Assembly: GCA_910588425.1 (NCBI GenBank) | Contig: CAJUPM010000001.1 | Location: forward strand, 172,151 to 236,150 | DNA from: an uncultured Christensenellaceae bacterium | GTDB lineage: Bacteria; Bacillota; Clostridia; Christensenellales; Christensenellaceae | Direction: 5' to 3' | DNA: 64,000 nucleotides | Shown: positions 24,220 through 33,005 of the stretch, piece by piece | Position numbering within the stretch: the stretch's first letter is position 1 | How the letters are laid out: each line of letters opens with the position of its first letter | Program-made: the position numbers and the translations under genes | The notes under the pieces: model-generated | What the model was told of the DNA's origin: nothing | Seen by the model: only the letters and a program-made list of their open reading frames with translations | Database searches by the model: none

Positions 24220-27038
24220 GCAAACTGAATATTTTAGAACTGCACAAGAATTTAAATACCTATGCGAAAGGAGCGCTGGAACAGGCCGGCCAGGTTGCCG
24301 ACAGCGCGAAAAACCAGCTCAAAGATGTCCGCCGCTTGGAGGAAGAACTCTTAGGGCGCATTCGCAGGCGGGATGAGGCGCAGAAGGCCGAGGATTTGCC
24401 AGAGCCAGGCGCGCCGGCAGAGCCTAAGGCTGAGGCAAAGCAGGAAGCTGCCGCACCGGCGGCTGATCCCGGCGTTTTGGTTCAAAAGCAGGAAGAGCCG
24501 GCAGCAAAGCAAAAACCAGCTGCTTCCGAGCAAAAAATAGAGCAACCGCAGGTAGAGGAGAAGCCGGTAACGATCGAGATGGAAAAGAAAGAGAAAAAAG
24601 AGGTGCGCCAGCAGACGGCGCCTCAGGCAAAAGAGAAGGCGGCTGTGCCCCAGAAGAACGCGGCGCCTGCAAAGGAAGAAAAGAAGAAAGTTGTCCTGCC
24701 CGGGCAGCTGGATCTTTCCATGCCTAAAATCCGCGTCGTGCGCTCGGCAAAAGAAGAGGAGCTGGAGCAGCAGAAGCGCGAAGAGAGAAGAAAAGAGCTT
24801 GCGCGCCAGAGCGCAGAGCAGTCGCGCCTGAACCAGGAGCGCTATCAGAACCGCCAGCAGAATGGCTATCAGCGCACGGGGCAAGGCGGCCAGAGAAACG
24901 GCCAGGGCGGCTATCAGGGCCGGCAGGGCCAGGGCGGATACTTAGGCCGCCAGCAGGGCGGTTATCAAAACCGGCAGGGCGGCTACCAAGGCGGCCGCGG
25001 CGGGTATAATCCCGGCGGTTTTGACAAAGATAAGGATGAGGCGCCAGCACGCCGCTCGGCCCCCAGCCGCAAGCCTGCGGATAAGGGTGGGTTTGCAGCC
25101 ATTGCGCCCAAGCCGAATCTGCACGACAACAAGAAAAAGCGCCCGGAGGAGAACAGCGAGCGCAAGCGCCGCCCGGCTCTGAAGAATAAGAACGTCTATA
25201 TTGACGAAGAATTCCAGATGGGTTCGCGCAAGCGCAAGCCCAATAAGATGCACAAAGTGGCGCAGCCCATCCAGCCCATCGTCGTAACCAATATTACGAT
25301 TATGGGCGACACGATTTCCGTCAAGGCGTTTGCTGAAAAGACGGGCAAACCCGTCGCGGAGATCATCAAAAAGCTCATGCTGCTGGGCATGATGTGCACC
25401 ATCAACTCGGAGATCGATTACGACACGGCTTCGCTGGTCGCAGGAGAGTTTGGCATCGAGGTGGAACAGAAGGAGGAGCAGACCGCAGAGAGCGCACTCA
25501 TCGCCGAGGATATTCCGGACGATGAAGCCAGCCTCATGACGCGGCCGCCCGTCGTTACCATCATGGGCCACGTCGACCACGGCAAGACCTCCCTGCTGGA
25601 TGCGATTCGGGAGACCAAAGTGCAGCAGGGCGAAGCCGGCGGCATTACACAGCATATCGGCGCTTATACCATCAGCATCAAGGAGAAATCCATCACCTTC
25701 CTGGATACCCCCGGCCACGCCGCCTTTACGGCGATGCGCGCCAGAGGCGCCCAGGCGACGGATATTGCCATCCTGGTTGTCGCGGCGGACGACGGCGTCA
25801 TGCCGCAGACGATTGAGGCCATCAACCACGCGAAGTCTGCAAAGGTTCCCGTCATTGTGGCCATCAATAAAATCGATAAAGTGGGCGCGAACGTGGAGCG
25901 CATCAAGCAGGAGCTGACGGAATACGGCCTGGTTTCGGAAGAGTGGGGCGGCGATACCATCATGGTGCCCGTCTCTGCGCTGACCAAAGAGGGCCTCGAT
26001 CAGCTGCTGGAAATGATTCTGCTGGTGGCGGATGTGGCAGAGCTCAAGGCAAACCCCGACCGCATGGCCAAGGGCACCATCATCGAAGCGCGGCTGGATA
26101 AGGGCCGCGGACCGGTGGCGACGGTGCTCGTGCAGAACGGCACGCTGCGCGTGCAGGATACCATCGTTGCCGGAACGGCATATGGGCGCGTCCGCGCCAT
26201 GCTGGACGACAGCGGCAACGCGGTTACCGAGGCAGGCCCCTCTATGCCGGTTGAGGTCATCGGTTTTTCCGAAGTTCCGGAAGCGGGCGATATTATCAAT
26301 GCCGTCGAGCAGGATCGCCTCTCCAAGCAGGTGGCCGAGGAGCGCAAGGATAAGCTCAAGGCGGAGAAGCTCAAGAGCATGGCGAAAGTCTCCCTGGACG
26401 ATCTGTTCTCCAAGATTGCCGAGGGCGAGATCAAGGATCTCAACCTGGTGGTCAAGGCGGATGTGCAGGGTTCTGTGGAGGCGCTGCGGCAGTCTCTGGA
26501 AAAACTCTCTAACGACGAAGTGCGCGTGCGCGTGATTCACGGCGGCGTCGGCGCCATCAGCGAGACGGACGTTTTGCTCGCCTCGGCCAGCAACGCCATC
26601 ATCATCGGCTTCAACGTCCGCCCGGATGCGAACGTCTCTGCGGCGGCGGAGCGGGAGAATGTGGATATCCGCACATACCGCATCATCTACAACGCCATCG
26701 AAGATGTGGAAAAGGCGATGAAGGGCCTTTTGGCGCCCGAGTTCAAGGAAAATGTCATCGGGCACGTGGAAGTGCGGCAGACGTTCAAGGCGTCTGGCGT
26801 CGGGACGATTGCCGGAAGCTATGTGACGGACGGCAAGATTGCGCGCAACGCAAGCGTGCGTTTGCTGCGGGACGGCGTTGTGGCTTTCGAAGGCCAGCTC
26901 TCCTCTCTCAAGCGCTTTAAGGACGACGCGAAGGAAGTGCAGGCGGGATACGAATGCGGCCTCACGCTGGAAAACTTTAATGATATTAAGGAAGGGGATA
27001 TCCTCGAAGTCTATGAGATTGTAGAAGTTGAGCGGTAG
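24216..27038 (+). CDS. infB: Translation initiation factor IF-2
   Basis: GTPase that brings initiator tRNA to the ribosome. 940 residues. The start is TTG at 24216, eight bases after GGAGG and overlapping ylxQ. Residues ~50-180 are Ala/Glu/Lys-rich; residues ~212-270 are a striking Gly/Gln/Arg/Tyr repeat region with GGYQ-type units. The IF2 N-terminal domain follows, then the G domain with GHVDHGKTS at 451-459, DTPGHAAF and NKID, and the C-terminal domains II-IV including FNVRPDANV and the tRNA-binding end. The conserved half is ordinary; the linker is unusual. rbfA begins 17 bases later. Confidence 0.96.
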   Translation: MSKLNILELHKNLNTYAKGALEQAGQVADSAKNQLKDVRRLEEELLGRIRRRDEAQKAEDLPEPGAPAEPKAEAKQEAAAPAADPGVLVQKQEEPAAKQKPAASEQKIEQPQVEEKPVTIEMEKKEKKEVRQQTAPQAKEKAAVPQKNAAPAKEEKKKVVLPGQLDLSMPKIRVVRSAKEEELEQQKREERRKELARQSAEQSRLNQERYQNRQQNGYQRTGQGGQRNGQGGYQGRQGQGGYLGRQQGGYQNRQGGYQGGRGGYNPGGFDKDKDEAPARRSAPSRKPADKGGFAAIAPKPNLHDNKKKRPEENSERKRRPALKNKNVYIDEEFQMGSRKRKPNKMHKVAQPIQPIVVTNITIMGDTISVKAFAEKTGKPVAEIIKKLMLLGMMCTINSEIDYDTASLVAGEFGIEVEQKEEQTAESALIAEDIPDDEASLMTRPPVVTIMGHVDHGKTSLLDAIRETKVQQGEAGGITQHIGAYTISIKEKSITFLDTPGHAAFTAMRARGAQATDIAILVVAADDGVMPQTIEAINHAKSAKVPVIVAINKIDKVGANVERIKQELTEYGLVSEEWGGDTIMVPVSALTKEGLDQLLEMILLVADVAELKANPDRMAKGTIIEARLDKGRGPVATVLVQNGTLRVQDTIVAGTAYGRVRAMLDDSGNAVTEAGPSMPVEVIGFSEVPEAGDIINAVEQDRLSKQVAEERKDKLKAEKLKSMAKVSLDDLFSKIAEGEIKDLNLVVKADVQGSVEALRQSLEKLSNDEVRVRVIHGGVGAISETDVLLASASNAIIIGFNVRPDANVSAAAERENVDIRTYRIIYNAIEDVEKAMKGLLAPEFKENVIGHVEVRQTFKASGVGTIAGSYVTDGKIARNASVRLLRDGVVAFEGQLSSLKRFKDDAKEVQAGYECGLTLENFNDIKEGDILEVYEIVEVER

Positions 27039-27055
27039 CCCTTAAAGGTTAGAAT

Positions 27056-27454
27056 ATGAGTAAGCTAAGGGAAGCCAGGATAGACGGGGAATTCCGGCGG
27101 GCACTGGGCGAACTGCTGCTCACGGAGATCAAAGATCCGCGCATGAGCAAAATGGCCAGCGTCAGCAAGGTCTCGGTAACGCAGGATCTCAAATACGCCA
27201 AGGTCTACGTGAGCGTTTACGACACGCCGGAAAAGGTCGCTTCGACGATGGAGGCGCTGGAGAGCGCAGAGCCTTTTCTGCGCGCCAAACTGAACGGGAT
27301 GATCCGCCTGCGCAGAATGCCTGTGATGACGTTCGTGCACGACGATTCCATCGAATACAGCGCGAAGATCTCCAAGCTCATTGACGAGGTTACGGCAAGG
27401 GATCGGAAAAATGCGGAGCAGCGCGGCGAGGAAGAGCAGGATGGAGAGGCATAA
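27056..27454 (+). CDS. rbfA: 30S ribosome-binding factor RbfA
   Basis: 132-residue KH-like protein for late 16S rRNA maturation. Conserved segments: EFRRALGELLLTEIKDPRM, VSVTQDLKYAKVYVSVYDTPEK, and LRRMPVMTFVHDDSIEYS. The C-terminal ~15 residues are charged (RKNAEQRGEEEQDGEA) and are encoded in the region that overlaps the start of nrnA by 14 bases. Confidence 0.95.
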   Translation: MSKLREARIDGEFRRALGELLLTEIKDPRMSKMASVSKVSVTQDLKYAKVYVSVYDTPEKVASTMEALESAEPFLRAKLNGMIRLRRMPVMTFVHDDSIEYSAKISKLIDEVTARDRKNAEQRGEEEQDGEA

Positions 27455-28418
27455 TCAGGAGCGGCAGGGCATTTTAGAGCAGATAAAAACCTGCGACGAT
27501 TTTCTCGTCATTGGGCATGTCAGCCCGGATGGGGATACTGTGGGCAGCAGCCTGGCGCTCTGCCTGGGGCTAAAGGAGCTGGGCAAGAAGGCGGTTTTTG
27601 GCCTGCACGGCGTTTTGCCCGAAAAACTGGCGTTTATGCCGGCCGCCTTTCCCATTACGCCCAGCGAGCAGGTGGAGCAGCGCGCATACGGTGCCGTGAT
27701 CGCGGTAGACTGCGGCGATCTCTCCCGGCTAGGGGATTTGGGCGCGGTATTTTTGCAGAATGAGAATACCATTGTCGTCGATCATCACCCGACCAACACC
27801 GGGTTTGGAAAGAGAAATCTGGTGCTGCCCTATGGGGCGACGGGGCAGATTATTCTGGAGCTTTTGGAAGCGCTGGGCTGCCGCATCACGGAGCAGATGG
27901 CGGGCTTGCTCTATGCGGCCATTTCCACGGATACGGGCAATTTTTCCTATTCCAACACGGATGAGGAAGTTCTTCTGGCGGCAGCCAAACTGCGCAGACT
28001 CGGGGCCGATATCCCCGCGCTGAACAAGACGCTTTACCGGGAAAAGACGCTTGGGGCAACCAAGCTGATTGGCCGCGCCATCGAGCGGCTGGAATTATCC
28101 CAGGACGGCAAGATTGCCATCACCTATGTGCTGCGCAGTGATTATGAGCAGCTGGGTGCAAAGCGCGAGGATTGCGACGAAGTGGTCAACTATGCCCGGG
28201 ATATTATCGGTGTTGAGATTGCCGTTTTTCTGCGCCAGACGGATGCGGAGGATGAAAAGTTCCGCGCCAGCCTGCGCAGTAATCAGTATGCAGACGTCTC
28301 GGCGCTGGCGCAGGAGTTTGGCGGCGGCGGGCATAAGCAGGCCGCTGGGTGCTCCCTTGTGGGAGGCATTGAAGCGGCAAAGCGGCAAATCCTTTGCGCA
28401 GCGAGAAAGTATTTATGA
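27441..28418 (+). CDS. nrnA: DHH-family oligoribonuclease/pAp phosphatase NrnA
   Basis: Degrades short RNA oligonucleotides and dephosphorylates 3'-phosphoadenosine 5'-phosphate. 325 residues: DHH domain with HVSPDGDTVGSS near residues 26-37 and the name-giving VDHHPTN (D114-H115-H116), then DHHA1 domain ending FGGGGHKQAAGCSL. The ATG at 27441 overlaps the end of rbfA by 14 bases; an upstream in-frame start at 27381 lies well inside rbfA and was rejected. truB begins at its stop codon (ATGA). Confidence 0.94.
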   Translation: MERHNQERQGILEQIKTCDDFLVIGHVSPDGDTVGSSLALCLGLKELGKKAVFGLHGVLPEKLAFMPAAFPITPSEQVEQRAYGAVIAVDCGDLSRLGDLGAVFLQNENTIVVDHHPTNTGFGKRNLVLPYGATGQIILELLEALGCRITEQMAGLLYAAISTDTGNFSYSNTDEEVLLAAAKLRRLGADIPALNKTLYREKTLGATKLIGRAIERLELSQDGKIAITYVLRSDYEQLGAKREDCDEVVNYARDIIGVEIAVFLRQTDAEDEKFRASLRSNQYADVSALAQEFGGGGHKQAAGCSLVGGIEAAKRQILCAARKYL

Positions 28419-29275
28419 ATGGAATCATCAATCTATTAAAACCGCCGGGCATGTCTTCCAATGGTGCGACGGTTTTTTTGCGAAAACTTTTGAATGAAAA
28501 GCGCGTGGGCCACGCGGGAACATTGGATCCCGGGGCGGCCGGCGTTCTTGTTGTGCTGGCCGGGCGATCTGCCCGGCTTTCGGATTTTCTGATGAACCAC
28601 GCCAAGCGTTACCGCGCGGAGATCGCCTTTGGCAAGCGGACGGATACGCTGGATAGCTATGGGCAGGTCTTGGAAGAGAGAGCCTGCAGTGTGAGCCGGG
28701 AGCGGCTCATGCAGGCGATCCCCGCGTTCCTTGGAGAGATCGAGCAGATTCCGCCGGACTATTCGGCCGTCAAGATTGGCGGTCGGCCGGCTTATCAACT
28801 GGCGCGCAAGGGAGTGGAAATCCGCAAAAAGGCGCGGCGTGTGCAGATTTTTGGCATTGATTTGCTGGCGCAGACGGGAGAAAACCGCTTTTTGCTGGAG
28901 ATCGCCTGCTCCAAGGGGACCTATATCCGCACACTGCTGGAAGATATCGCAAAAAGCATGGGAGAGATTGCGCATACCTCTTTTCTGATGCGCACGGCAT
29001 CCGGCGGCTTTGGGATTGAGCAGGCCTATACTGTGGACGAGCTCAAGGCTCTGGCTGCGGCGGGGGATTTCTCCTTTGTGCAGAGCCCGGAGGGGGCGCT
29101 GATGGAGCTGCCGGAAGTGCGGCTTCCGGCGCGGCATCATTTTGCGCTGCAAAACGGGCAAAAAATTCTCTGCGATGCGCCGGAACAGCGTTTTCGGCTC
29201 TACTGCGGGGAGCAGTTTTACGGAATTGGGGAATGCCGGGAAGGCATTTTGCGGCTGGTGACGCCGCTATACTAG
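28415..29275 (+). CDS. truB: tRNA pseudouridine(55) synthase TruB
   Basis: Converts uridine 55 of the tRNA T-loop to pseudouridine. 286 residues with INLLKPPGMSSNGATVFLRK, the catalytic aspartate D38 in GHAGTLDPGAAGVL, the YRAEIAFGKRTDTLDSYG segment and CSKGTYIRTLLEDIAKSMG. A short C-terminal PUA-like part follows. The start ATG overlaps the nrnA stop; the ribosome site is weak (GAGAAAG), consistent with coupled translation. Confidence 0.95.
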   Translation: MNGIINLLKPPGMSSNGATVFLRKLLNEKRVGHAGTLDPGAAGVLVVLAGRSARLSDFLMNHAKRYRAEIAFGKRTDTLDSYGQVLEERACSVSRERLMQAIPAFLGEIEQIPPDYSAVKIGGRPAYQLARKGVEIRKKARRVQIFGIDLLAQTGENRFLLEIACSKGTYIRTLLEDIAKSMGEIAHTSFLMRTASGGFGIEQAYTVDELKALAAAGDFSFVQSPEGALMELPEVRLPARHHFALQNGQKILCDAPEQRFRLYCGEQFYGIGECREGILRLVTPLY

Positions 29276-29296
29276 AGCAGGAAAGGGGGAAGCGGG

Positions 29297-30247
29297 ATGG
29301 AAAGATTGGAGCAGTGCCGGACGAACTGCGATACGGCGGTCGCTTTGGGCACGTTCGACGGCCTGCATCTGGGGCACCAAAGCGTGCTGGAAAAGCTCAA
29401 ACGTCAAGCGGATGTGCAGGGGCTGCACACGCTGGTTTTTACCTTTGAAAATCTCCCTTCATCCTATTTTGGCGGCGAGCAGGGGATGCTCTTTTTGCCC
29501 GAGGAAAAGGAGATGGCGTTTGAGAAGCTGGGCGTGGACCTGCTGTATATGCCAAAGTTCGACGGCGCCATTGCAGGCTTGGAGCGGGAGGCCTTCGCAA
29601 AGCTGCTGTTTGAGCAGCTGCGGGCGAAAGCGGTTGTGGTGGGATTCAACTTCCGCTTTGGAAAAAGCGCCCAGGGAACGCCGCAGTATCTCAAAAAAGC
29701 CGCAGAGCAATACGGTGCGGCGGTTTACGAGCAGGAGCCCTATCTGCTGGGGGGCGAGCCGGTTTCCAGCACGCGCATCCGCGCCGCGCTGCGGCAGGGC
29801 GAGATTGCGCAGGCGCAGGAGCTTCTGGGCAGGCCGTATGAGATTGCCGGGATTGTGGCGCACGGCAAGCAGCTTGGGCGCAAGCTGGGCTTTCCCACGC
29901 TCAACTTCTACCCGCCGGACTGCAAGCTGATGCCCAGGCACGGTGTTTACGCGGCGGAGGCGGAAGTAGATGGAAAGTGCTATGCCGCGGTTGCAAATAT
30001 CGGCATTCGCCCGACGGTAAAAGACGGAGATATGCTTTCCGTCGAGAGCAACCTCATCGGCTTTTCGGAAGATGCCTATGGAAAAAAAGCCTGCCTGCGC
30101 CTGGTGGAGTTTTTGCGCGGGGAGCAGAAGTTTGATGGCCTGGATGCGCTGACCAGTCAGATTGCGCAGGATAAGCGGCGGGCAGAGAAATGTGTGAAAA
30201 ACGCATGGCAGGGGGGTTTACAAGCCGCTGGCGATGTGTTAGAATAG
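29297..30247 (+). CDS. ribF: Bifunctional riboflavin kinase / FAD synthetase RibF
   Basis: Makes FMN from riboflavin and FAD from FMN. 316 residues: N-terminal nucleotidyl transferase domain with LGTFDGLHLGHQSVLEKL and VVGFNFRFGKSAQGTPQYL, SSTRIRAALRQGEIAQA as the ISSTxxR motif, and C-terminal flavokinase domain with GRKLGFPTLNFYPPD and the HGVYAAEAEVDGKCYAA strand. Purine-rich ribosome site (GGGGGAAGCGGG). It ends the rimP-to-ribF gene series; rpsO follows after 94 bases. Confidence 0.95.
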   Translation: MERLEQCRTNCDTAVALGTFDGLHLGHQSVLEKLKRQADVQGLHTLVFTFENLPSSYFGGEQGMLFLPEEKEMAFEKLGVDLLYMPKFDGAIAGLEREAFAKLLFEQLRAKAVVVGFNFRFGKSAQGTPQYLKKAAEQYGAAVYEQEPYLLGGEPVSSTRIRAALRQGEIAQAQELLGRPYEIAGIVAHGKQLGRKLGFPTLNFYPPDCKLMPRHGVYAAEAEVDGKCYAAVANIGIRPTVKDGDMLSVESNLIGFSEDAYGKKACLRLVEFLRGEQKFDGLDALTSQIAQDKRRAEKCVKNAWQGGLQAAGDVLE

Positions 30248-30341
30248 AAAAAGCGTAGAGAACCGGTCGCTTTGTTTTGATGCTTTCCCGGCGCAAAGCA
30301 ATGTTTCCGGCGATTATAACATGTATGGAGGTAACACTACA
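30248..30341 (+). promoter_or_regulatory. rpsO leader
   Basis: A 94-base gap with repeated short motifs (CCGGCGCAAAGCAATG and TTTCCGGCGA) that could pair, and TATAAC at 30315-30320 without a -35 match. It may hold an S15 autoregulatory structure; the evidence is only suggestive. Confidence 0.35.
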
Positions 30342-30605
30342 ATGGGACAGATCGATAAGGCAGCGATTATTGCAGAGTATGCGACGCACGAGGGAGACAC
30401 GGGCTCGCCTGAAGTTCAGGTCGCGCTGCTCACCGCGCGCATCAATCACTTAAACGAGCACTTCAAAACCAACGCGAAGGATCATCATTCGCGCCGCGGC
30501 CTGCTCAAGATGGTCGGCCGCAGAAAAGGCCTGCTCAACTATCTGAAGAGCAAGGACATCGAGCGCTACCGTACGCTTATCGCAAAACTCGGCCTGAGAA
30601 AATAA
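30342..30605 (+). CDS. rpsO: 30S ribosomal protein S15
   Basis: 87-residue primary binding protein of the 16S rRNA central domain. Full-length match to the family, including EGDTGSPEVQVALLTARINHL, the HHSRRGLLKMVGRRKGLLNYL core and the RYRTLIAKLGLRK end. I start at the ATG at 30342 behind GGAGGTAAC; the in-frame ATG seven codons earlier covers the ribosome site. Followed by a stable hairpin and pnp, the classic rpsO-pnp order. Confidence 0.97.
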   Translation: MGQIDKAAIIAEYATHEGDTGSPEVQVALLTARINHLNEHFKTNAKDHHSRRGLLKMVGRRKGLLNYLKSKDIERYRTLIAKLGLRK

Positions 30606-30627
30606 CGGCCCGTCATTTACTGACCTT

Positions 30628-30659
30628 ATAGAGCGGTTTCTAACCGCTCTATCCTTTTA
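30628..30659 (+). terminator. rpsO-pnp intergenic hairpin
   Basis: ATAGAGCGGTT-TCT-AACCGCTCTAT, eleven perfect base pairs, then CCTTTTAA. It can act as the rpsO terminator or as a processing site; in other bacteria the rpsO-pnp interval is cut by RNase III. Confidence 0.75.
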
Positions 30660-30759
30660 AATGGAGGGTATTTGCCCCGCCCGAAGAACCGGGAACATGA
30701 AATTGTATCCAATTAAAATGGAAGATAAAGAGGCAGGCAGGCGCCTGCGAGGAGGTAAC

Positions 30760-32874
30760 ATGCAAGAAAATCATGTGTATAAGATGGAGCTGGGTGGCAG
30801 AGAGCTCGTTGTCGAATCCGGCAAATACTGCTCTCAGGCAGATGGCTCCTGCATTGTGCGCTGCGGGGATACGGTTGTCCTCGTCAACGCGACGGCTTCT
30901 GAAAACCCGAGAGACGGCGTGGATTTCTTCCCGCTCAGCATCGAGTTTGAAGAGAAAATGTATGCTGTAGGCAAAATCCCCGGGGGATTCATCAAGCGGG
31001 AGGGGCGCCCCTCTGAAAAGGCAATTCTGGCCTGCCGCCTGATCGACCGGCCGCTGCGGCCGCTCTTCCCCAAGGGCTATTATAACGACGTTCAGGTGAT
31101 CGTTACGGTGCTCTCCGTGGATCCGGATGTGCCGCCGGAAATCCTTGGTATGATCGGCTCCTCGGTTGCGCTTTCCATTTCCGGGCTTCCCTTCATGGGG
31201 CCGACGGGCTCGGTTGTCGTCGGTTATGTGGACGGGCAGTTCGTCATCAACCCAAGCAGCGAGCAGCGCGCAAAGAGCCGCATGCATCTGACTGTCGCCG
31301 GCACCAAAGATGCCGTCATGATGGTTGAGGCAGGGGCGAACGAGGTCAGCGAGGCAGAGATGTTGGAGGCAATTCTGCTGGCGCATGAGGAAGTCAAGAA
31401 AATCTGTGCCTTCATCGAAGGCATTAAGGCGGATATCGGCAAGCCCGAGCAGGAATATGAGCTCTATCACGTTTCCGAAGAGCTGGATGCGGCTGTGCGC
31501 GAAAAGTTCTACGACCGCATGGTTTGGGCGATGGATACCACCAGCCGCACCGAGCGCGAGGCCCGCGAAAAGCAGGTCAAGCAGGAGGCTGTGGAGTATT
31601 TCGCAGAGGAATATCCGGATAGCAAGACGGATATTCATAACAGCCTTTATGCGATTATGAAGGAGATCGTCCGCAAGAAAATCGCCAACGACGGCATCCG
31701 CCCGGACGGCAGAGGCTATGAGGACGTCCGCCCCATTTGGTGCGAAGCGGGCATTATGCCCAGAACGCATGGCAGCGCCGTCTTTACCCGCGGCCAGACG
31801 CAGGTGATGAACCTGGTAACGCTGGGGCCGATTGGCGACGGGCAGACGCTGGACGGCATCTCGGAAGATACCTTCAAGCGTTATATGCATCAGTATAATA
31901 TGCCGCCCTATTCCACAGGCGAGGCAAAGCCGCTGCGCAGCACGAACAGAAGAGAAGTGGGCCACGGCGCTCTGGCAGAGCGGGCGATTTTGCCCATGCT
32001 CCCCTCGGAAGAGGAGTTCCCCTATGCGATCCGCGCGGTTTCCGAAGTGCTTAGCTCCAACGGTTCGACTTCCCAGGCCAGCATCTGCGCAAGCTCCATG
32101 GCGCTGATGGACGCAGGCGTTCCTATGAAGGCGCCGGTAGCCGGCACGGCAATGGGCCTCATCAAGCAGGATGGCAAAGTCGTCGTGCTGACGGATATTC
32201 AGGGCCTGGAAGACTTCCTTGGCGATATGGACTTCAAAGTCGCCGGGACGGATAAGGGCATCACGGCCATCCAGATGGATATCAAGATCAAGGGCATCGA
32301 TAAGGAGATTCTGGAGCGCGCATTGGCGCAGGCACTGCGCGGCCGCCTGCACATCCTGGGCAAGATGAACGAAGTTCTGGCGGCGCCCAGAGAGCATCTC
32401 TCGGCATATGCGCCCAAGATCATGCAGTTCAGCATCGATCCCGAGAAGATCAGCGAAGTCATCGGGCCGAGAGGCAAGATGATCAACAAGATCATCGCCG
32501 AGACGGGCGTCAAAATCGATATTGAGGATGATGGCCGCGTCGCCATCGCGACTTCGGATGATGTTGCCGCCGCAGAGGCAAAGCGCATGATCATGGATAT
32601 CGTCCGGGAGATCAAGGTGGGCGATGTTTACCTGGGCAAAGTAACGCGGCTGATGCAGTTTGGCGCATTCGTCGAGCTGCTGCCCGGCAAGGAAGGCATG
32701 GTTCATATCTCCAAGCTCTCCAACAAGCGCGTGGAAAAAATCGAGGATTTCTGCAAGGTGGGCGATGAAATGCTCGTCCGCGTCAATGAAATTGATGAGA
32801 AGAAGCGCGTCAACCTCATTCACCGCGGCGTAACGATGGAAGACCTCGTTGCGTTCCAAAGCAAAGAGGACTAA
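30760..32874 (+). CDS. pnp: Polyribonucleotide nucleotidyltransferase (PNPase)
   Basis: Phosphorolytic 3'-5' exoribonuclease of mRNA decay. 704 residues: two RNase PH-like domains (first around residues 10-140; second around 310-530, with the catalytic-core stretch EVLSSNGSTSQASICASSMALMD split as GSTSQASICASSMALMDAG), then KH (IGPRGKMINKIIAETG) and S1 (GDVYLGKVTRLMQFGAFVEL) domains. I chose the ATG at 30760 behind GGAGGTAAC; the frame is open upstream to 30661 without support. The 100-base leader has a GCAGGCGCCTGC palindrome just before the ribosome site. A strong terminator follows. Confidence 0.96.
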   Translation: MQENHVYKMELGGRELVVESGKYCSQADGSCIVRCGDTVVLVNATASENPRDGVDFFPLSIEFEEKMYAVGKIPGGFIKREGRPSEKAILACRLIDRPLRPLFPKGYYNDVQVIVTVLSVDPDVPPEILGMIGSSVALSISGLPFMGPTGSVVVGYVDGQFVINPSSEQRAKSRMHLTVAGTKDAVMMVEAGANEVSEAEMLEAILLAHEEVKKICAFIEGIKADIGKPEQEYELYHVSEELDAAVREKFYDRMVWAMDTTSRTEREAREKQVKQEAVEYFAEEYPDSKTDIHNSLYAIMKEIVRKKIANDGIRPDGRGYEDVRPIWCEAGIMPRTHGSAVFTRGQTQVMNLVTLGPIGDGQTLDGISEDTFKRYMHQYNMPPYSTGEAKPLRSTNRREVGHGALAERAILPMLPSEEEFPYAIRAVSEVLSSNGSTSQASICASSMALMDAGVPMKAPVAGTAMGLIKQDGKVVVLTDIQGLEDFLGDMDFKVAGTDKGITAIQMDIKIKGIDKEILERALAQALRGRLHILGKMNEVLAAPREHLSAYAPKIMQFSIDPEKISEVIGPRGKMINKIIAETGVKIDIEDDGRVAIATSDDVAAAEAKRMIMDIVREIKVGDVYLGKVTRLMQFGAFVELLPGKEGMVHISKLSNKRVEKIEDFCKVGDEMLVRVNEIDEKKRVNLIHRGVTMEDLVAFQSKED

Positions 32875-32881
32875 TGATTTC

Positions 32882-32912
32882 AAAAAGGGCGGCCGCTTGG
32901 CCGCCTTTTTTC
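32882..32912 (+). terminator. Rho-independent terminator after pnp
   Basis: AAGGGCGGCC-GCTT-GGCCGCCTTTTTT. Confidence 0.93.
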
Positions 32913-33005
32913 TCATTTGCAGAAAACCTTCAAAACTTCGACCAGGCGGATAACCTGGCGCGGAATTGAAGAAAATAGGGATAACTGCAAGAAAGGATCA
33001 GGAGT

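Noticed and set aside
24942..26765. Minus-strand ORF of 607 residues opposite infB
   Set aside because: Antisense of the conserved GTPase domain.
30649..32916. Minus-strand ORF of 755 residues opposite pnp
   Set aside because: Covers the whole pnp gene in reverse; no start signals or recognisable domains.
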